Source of the DNA: Streptomyces sp. SN-593
Lineage (GTDB): Bacteria; Actinomycetota; Actinomycetes; Streptomycetales; Streptomycetaceae
Direction: 5' to 3'
DNA: 64,000 nucleotides
NCBI RefSeq assembly: GCF_016756395.1
Contig: NZ_AP018365.1
Location: forward strand, 6,141,001-6,205,000
Both the position numbers and the translations under genes were made by a program. Shown here piece by piece: positions 59,737 through 64,000 of this stretch (the first letter of the stretch is position 1; every line of letters starts with the position of its first letter). Below the pieces are notes generated by a model that was given only the letters and a program-made list of their open reading frames with translations, was not told where the DNA came from and ran no database searches.

Positions 59737-60720
59737 ATGACCGACACCACCCGAACCGACCGCAGCCCAGGCCAGGACAGGTCCGCCGACCGCCCCACGG
59801 TGTGGCTGTCCCTGCCGCCCGCCGAGATCGACGGGCTCCCAGACGCCTTCGACTACGTCTTCTGGGACGGCGCCGACCGGTACCCCGCCGACCCCGCGGA
59901 CGCCGCCTTCTACGTCGTCCCGTACATGAAGGGCCCGGTGCTCGGCGCGCGCCCGCTCGCCGAGATGCGCACCGTGCAGGTGGTGCAGACGCTCAGCGCC
60001 GGGGTGGACCACATCACGCCGCACCTCGGGCAGCTCCCGCCCGGCGTCCGGCTGTGCAACGCCCGCGGCGTGCACGAGGCCAGCACCGCCGAACTCGCGC
60101 TCACCCTCATCCTGGCCTCGCTGCGCGGCATCCCGCGTTTCGTGCGCGGCCAGGACACCGAGAAGTGGTACTCCGGCTTCTACCCGGCGCTCGCCGACCG
60201 GCGCGTGCTGATCGTCGGCCACGGCGCGATCGGCGCCGCCGTCGAGGACCGGCTGGTGCCCTTCGAGTGCACGGTGGACCGGGTCGCCCGCAGCGCCCGC
60301 GACACCCCGCGCGGCCCGGTGCACGCCCTGGACGAGCTGCCCGCCCTGCTGCCGGCCGCGGACGTCGTGGTGCTCACCACCCCGCTCACCGAGCAGACCC
60401 GCGGCCTGGCCAACGCCTCTTTCCTGGCCGCGATGAAGGACGGCGCGCTGCTGGTGAACATCGCGCGCGGCCCGGTGGTGGACACCAAGGCACTGCTCGC
60501 CGAGACCGAGTCCGGACGGCTGACGGCGGCACTCGACGTGACCGACCCCGAGCCGCTGCCGCCCGGGCACCCGCTGTGGCACGCGCCGGGCGTGCTGGTC
60601 AGCCCGCACGTCGGCGGCAGCAGCTCCGCCTTCCTGCCGCGCGCCAAGCGGCTGGTGCGCGCGCAACTGGAGAGGTTCGCGGCGGGCCTGCCGCTGGAGA
60701 ACGTCGTCGCCGGCGGCTGA
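59737..60720 (+). CDS. D-isomer specific 2-hydroxyacid dehydrogenase
   Basis: A 327-residue NAD-dependent dehydrogenase. QTLSAGVDHITPHL, the nucleotide motif VGHGAIGAAVEDRL, NIARGPVVD with the substrate-binding Arg, DVTDPEPLPPGHPLW with the Glu and SPHVGGSSS with the catalytic His are intact. Family members reduce 2-keto acids or oxidise D-2-hydroxyacids such as phosphoglycerate or glyoxylate; which one is unclear. TAGCCT stands 7 bases before the ATG, suggesting a leaderless transcript. It is divergent from the aldo-keto reductase gene. Confidence 0.92.
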   Translation: MTDTTRTDRSPGQDRSADRPTVWLSLPPAEIDGLPDAFDYVFWDGADRYPADPADAAFYVVPYMKGPVLGARPLAEMRTVQVVQTLSAGVDHITPHLGQLPPGVRLCNARGVHEASTAELALTLILASLRGIPRFVRGQDTEKWYSGFYPALADRRVLIVGHGAIGAAVEDRLVPFECTVDRVARSARDTPRGPVHALDELPALLPAADVVVLTTPLTEQTRGLANASFLAAMKDGALLVNIARGPVVDTKALLAETESGRLTAALDVTDPEPLPPGHPLWHAPGVLVSPHVGGSSSAFLPRAKRLVRAQLERFAAGLPLENVVAGG

Positions 60721-60967
60721 ACACCCCGCGCGGTCGCGGAGCGTGGTCCGCGGCGAGCGGCAACCCCCTGATGGTTACGCACAGTAGGAACTACCTATCC
60801 CAGAGTGACCAATCTGGTGTATCGTCGGCATTCGGGGGCACGTCGTGACCGAACGACCACGGACACGGCGCTGTGGACGACGACTGAGTGAGGGGGCGGG
60901 TGATGCAGGACCGACAGCGCGGACCGATCACGCGGCGCCGGAGCACCGCGGCACACCGGACCGCGCC

Positions 60968-63900
60968 ATGAGCACCCAGGGAGCCGTGCTCGCGGCACCG
61001 CAGACCACCGCCGAGGGGGACCGCGCCGTCGGCCTGCTGCCCCAACTCCTGCTGGCCCTGGTCTGCGGCGGATACACCACCGGCGCCTCGCTCGGCTGGG
61101 GGAGCAGCGAAGTGGCCCTGGTCATGGGCGGCTTCGGGCTCGCCGCGGCCGCGGCCGCCGCGTCGGTGTCCGCGCTGCTGTACGCGCGGCGCACGGCCGG
61201 CGCGCACCGCCCGGCCTGGCTGCTCTTCGGCTGCTCCTCGCTGATGACGGCCCTCGGCAACGGCATCTGGGGCTGGTACGAAGTGGTGCTGCGCCGCCCG
61301 GTGCCCCAGACCTCCCCGGCCGACTTCTGCTTCCTGATGTTCGCCCCGCCCGCGATCATCGGCCTGCTGGTGCTCGCCAAGCGCCCGGTGACCAGGGCGG
61401 GTTGGGTCTGCCTGGCGCTGGACACCTGGCTGATCGGCGGCTCGCTGCTCACGTTGTCATGGAGCCTGGCGCTGGCCCGCACCGCCACGATCGACGGGCC
61501 GAGCACCGCCCGGATGGCCCTGTCGCTGGCCTACCCGCTGCTGGACATCGCACTGGTCAGCATGGTGCTCGCGCTGCACTTCCGGCGCGCCGGGGTCAAC
61601 CGCGCCGCGGTCAACACCGCGATCGCCGCCCTCGCGCTCACCGTGCTGTGCGACGCGCTGTTCACCTCCCCCCTGCTGCGGGCGCACTACCGCTCGGGCC
61701 AGGTGCTCGACGCGGGCTGGTTCGCCGGCAGCCTGCTGCTGGCGTACGCCCCCTGGGTCGGCGCGAGGCTGTACGCGCCCGTGCACCCCTCCCGCCGGGC
61801 CAACGCCACCACCCGCCGGGTCGCCACCTCGCTGACCGCCCTGACGCCCTACCTGGCGGCCGCGGTCTGCACCCTCGGCATCCTGTACAACGTGATCACC
61901 GGCCAGAAGTGCGACCGCGTCGTGCTGCTCACCGGCTGCACCGTGGTGCTGGCGCTGGTGGTCCGCCAGGGCATCATGCTGCTCGACAACATCGCGCTCA
62001 CCCAGGAGCTGGCGCACAAGGAGAACCACTTCCGCTCCCTGGTCCAGGGCTCCAGCGACGTCATCATGATCGCGGCCCCCACCGGCGTGCTGCGGTACGT
62101 CAGCCCCGCCGCCCAGGGGGTGTACGGCCGGGACCCGGAGGAGATGGTCGGCACCGAACTGGCCGCCCACATCCACCCCGAGGACCTCGGGCGGGTCCTG
62201 CACGAGGTGCGCCGCTTCCTGGCCGCCCCGCCCGGCGAGGAGCCCTCCACCCGGATCGAGTGCCGCATCCGCGCCGACCGGCACGGCTGGCTCGACATCG
62301 AGTCCAGCGTCACCCGCTACCAGGGCGGCCTGATCTTCAACAGCCGCGACATCACCGACCGCGTGCGCCTCCAGGCCCAGTTGCAGCACAACGCGTCGCA
62401 CGACCCGCTCACCGACCTGCCCAACCGCGCCCTGTTCCTCGAACGCCTCGGGCGCGCGGTGGGCGGGCGCCGGGCCGGGGACGCCAGGGCCGCCGTGCTC
62501 TACGTCGACCTCGACGGCTTCAAGGCGGTCAACGACACGGTCGGGCACCAGGCGGGCGACGACCTGCTGATCCAGGCCGCCCGCCGGCTGCGGAACGCCC
62601 TCCGCTCAGGCGACGTGGCCGCCCGTCTCGGCGGCGACGAGTTCGCCGCGCTCATCTCCGGTCCGGACGGCGTCCCGGCCGCCCCCGCGCACCCCGGTCC
62701 CGCCCCGGCCCCCGCGCACGCCTCCCCGCCCGCGCACCCCGCGCACCCCGCACACGCCGAGCGGTCGGCCGACCACGTCGGGCATCCCGCCGGCCACCCG
62801 TCCTGCCCCGCCCACCCCGGCGGGAAGCCCGGTCACTGCGCCTACCTGGGCCACGGCCCCATCCCCGGACCCCGCACCGCCCCCGCCGAGTCGCTGACCG
62901 GTCCCGTCGGCCCCGCCGCGGCGCCGGGCCCGGCCCCCGCCGCCACCACCGCGGTCGAGGACCGCGTCCGCGACATCGCCGACCGGCTGCGCGCCGCGCT
63001 GTCCGAGCCCTACCGGGTGGACGGCGTGGAGGTGCGGGTCGGCGCGAGCGTCGGCATCGCCTTCGCCGAGCCCGGCGCCACCCCCGGCGACGTCATGCGC
63101 CACGCCGACCTGGCGATGTACCGCGCCAAGCAGTCCGGCAAGGGCCGCGTGGAGCTGTACGCCCCCCGGCTCCAGGCCGACGCCGTGCGCCGCACCGAAC
63201 TCGCCGGACGGGTCAGGAAGGCGCTGGACGACGGCGAGTTCACCCTGCTGCACCAGCCCGTCGTGGAGCTGGCCGGCGGCCGGATCACCGGCGTGGAGGC
63301 CCGCCCCCGGTGGCGCAGCGCGCAGGGGATACTCTCCACGCCCGCCGAGTTCCTGAACTCCGGTGACGACGGCGAGCGCGAGTTACAGACGGCGCGCCTG
63401 CTGGACCGCCTGCTGGACCAGGCCGTCGAGCAGGCCGCGCTCCGCTACGTGGCCGGCCACCGCGTCCCGGTCACGGTACGGCTGTCCGCCCGCCGCCTGC
63501 TCCACCGCGACCAGCCGGCCACCGGCATCGAGCGGCTGCTCGCCCGCCACGAGCTGCCGCCCAGCGCCCTGGTCGTCGAGCTGACCGGGGGCGACCCGCG
63601 GATCGCCCCCGACGAGCTGGAGCGCCGGCTCACCGGCCTGCGCCGGCTCGGGGTGCGGATCGCGCTCGGCGGCTTCGCCGCGGGATACGGCGCGCTGGGC
63701 GCGCTGCGCACCCTGCCGGTGGACATGATCAAGCTCGACCGCGCCTTCACCGACGGCGTGGTCGAGTCCGGCCGGCTGCACAAGGTCACCCGCGGGCTGC
63801 TGGGGATCGCCGCCGACCTCGGCATCCGTGCCGTCGCCGACGGCATCGACCGCCCCGAGCAGGTGCAGGCGATGCGCGAGATGGGTTGCGCGCAGGGCCT

Positions 63901-64000
63901 GGGCATGGCCTTCTCCGGCCCGCTGGACGAGCACCACCTGCGCGGGTCGCTGACCCGCGGAGACTACCCGGTGTGCTCGAATAATGAGACGCCCGTCCCA
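60968..64000 (+). CDS. Membrane PAS-GGDEF-EAL protein with degenerate EAL (3' end outside window), CdgC-like
   Basis: At least 1011 residues, still open at the window end. About nine helices (residues 22-345) are followed by a PAS domain (355-465), a GGDEF domain (DPLTDLPNRALFLERLG, LYVDLDGFKAVNDTVGH, GGDEF at 555-559) and an EAL-like domain. A His/Pro/Ala-rich insertion of about 95 residues (567-662) splits the GGDEF domain right after its signature. The EAL motif reads EAR (777-779) and the DDFGTGYS loop reads GGFAAGYG, so phosphodiesterase activity should be lost. Leu806 is encoded by TTA (63383-63385), hence needs the bldA tRNA in Streptomyces. The position resembles cdgC (SCO5511, from memory). 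The 247-base gap upstream has GTAG-N3-CTAC at 60784-60794 and no gene. Confidence 0.9.
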   Translation, partial: MSTQGAVLAAPQTTAEGDRAVGLLPQLLLALVCGGYTTGASLGWGSSEVALVMGGFGLAAAAAAASVSALLYARRTAGAHRPAWLLFGCSSLMTALGNGIWGWYEVVLRRPVPQTSPADFCFLMFAPPAIIGLLVLAKRPVTRAGWVCLALDTWLIGGSLLTLSWSLALARTATIDGPSTARMALSLAYPLLDIALVSMVLALHFRRAGVNRAAVNTAIAALALTVLCDALFTSPLLRAHYRSGQVLDAGWFAGSLLLAYAPWVGARLYAPVHPSRRANATTRRVATSLTALTPYLAAAVCTLGILYNVITGQKCDRVVLLTGCTVVLALVVRQGIMLLDNIALTQELAHKENHFRSLVQGSSDVIMIAAPTGVLRYVSPAAQGVYGRDPEEMVGTELAAHIHPEDLGRVLHEVRRFLAAPPGEEPSTRIECRIRADRHGWLDIESSVTRYQGGLIFNSRDITDRVRLQAQLQHNASHDPLTDLPNRALFLERLGRAVGGRRAGDARAAVLYVDLDGFKAVNDTVGHQAGDDLLIQAARRLRNALRSGDVAARLGGDEFAALISGPDGVPAAPAHPGPAPAPAHASPPAHPAHPAHAERSADHVGHPAGHPSCPAHPGGKPGHCAYLGHGPIPGPRTAPAESLTGPVGPAAAPGPAPAATTAVEDRVRDIADRLRAALSEPYRVDGVEVRVGASVGIAFAEPGATPGDVMRHADLAMYRAKQSGKGRVELYAPRLQADAVRRTELAGRVRKALDDGEFTLLHQPVVELAGGRITGVEARPRWRSAQGILSTPAEFLNSGDDGERELQTARLLDRLLDQAVEQAALRYVAGHRVPVTVRLSARRLLHRDQPATGIERLLARHELPPSALVVELTGGDPRIAPDELERRLTGLRRLGVRIALGGFAAGYGALGALRTLPVDMIKLDRAFTDGVVESGRLHKVTRGLLGIAADLGIRAVADGIDRPEQVQAMREMGCAQGLGMAFSGPLDEHHLRGSLTRGDYPVCSNNETPVP

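Noticed and set aside
60721..60967. BldD-type box upstream of the second GGDEF-EAL gene
   Set aside because: GTTACGCACAGTAGG near 60776 resembles half of the consensus but spacing and second half do not fit; left as unassigned.

Overview
The window is a stretch of a very GC-rich actinobacterial chromosome, almost certainly from a Streptomyces-type genus. Third codon positions are nearly always G or C, GTG starts and 4-base GTGA/ATGA overlaps are common, and I found only one in-frame TTA codon by eye. Gene order from about 19.7 kb rightwards (gcvT-gcvH-glyA-sdaA, sseB-like genes, peptide ABC transporter, cysteine desulfurase, mnmA, ligA, GGDEF-EAL gene, gatCAB, second GGDEF-EAL gene) matches what I remember of the Streptomyces coelicolor core chromosome around SCO5469-SCO5511. 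That comparison is from memory, not a search.

Left part, 1-19.6 kb, is accessory in character. It holds an SDR/FMN reductase/sulfonate-type binding protein group facing a LysR regulator; a lone cytochrome P450 facing a TetR regulator across a double operator; a decayed gene; a TetR/aldo-keto reductase pair with a clear operator; a VapBC-like toxin-antitoxin pair with a perfect 16-bp palindrome upstream; a cupin-esterase operon interleaved with two decayed genes (an ABC ATPase and a deazaflavin nitroreductase, both with internal deletions) and controlled by a palindrome overlapping its -10 box; and a ferredoxin/ferredoxin reductase/P450 cassette next to a membrane protein, an MFS exporter and a NarL-type two-component system. 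Between the cassette and the exporter lies a nested inverted repeat that can form alternative hairpins.

Middle part, 19.7-38 kb, is metabolic and transport. A tandem glycine riboswitch precedes gcvT-gcvH-glyA-sdaA, which with the P and L proteins (not in the window) would convert excess glycine to serine and pyruvate. Two SseB-family (serine sensitivity) paralogues read away from it. Then come a DUF885 metallohydrolase-like protein, a complete oligopeptide ABC transporter and a complete polar amino-acid ABC transporter.

Right part, 38-64 kb, is core. Cysteine desulfurase and mnmA belong to tRNA 2-thiouridine synthesis; a LOG-family protein, an SDR, a MetE C-terminal-type protein and DNA ligase LigA follow. 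An IS110-family element sits exactly between the LOG and SDR genes. The gatC-gatA-(90-aa protein)-gatB operon makes Glu-tRNA(Gln) amidotransferase. Two membrane GGDEF-EAL proteins bracket the end: one with intact signatures beside ligA, and one running off the window with a degenerate EAL domain, a long His/Pro/Ala-rich insertion in its GGDEF domain and the window's only TTA codon. An MMPL transporter, a sugar dehydrogenase lipoprotein, an aldo-keto reductase and a 2-hydroxyacid dehydrogenase lie between them.

No rRNA, tRNA, CRISPR array or prophage was recognised.
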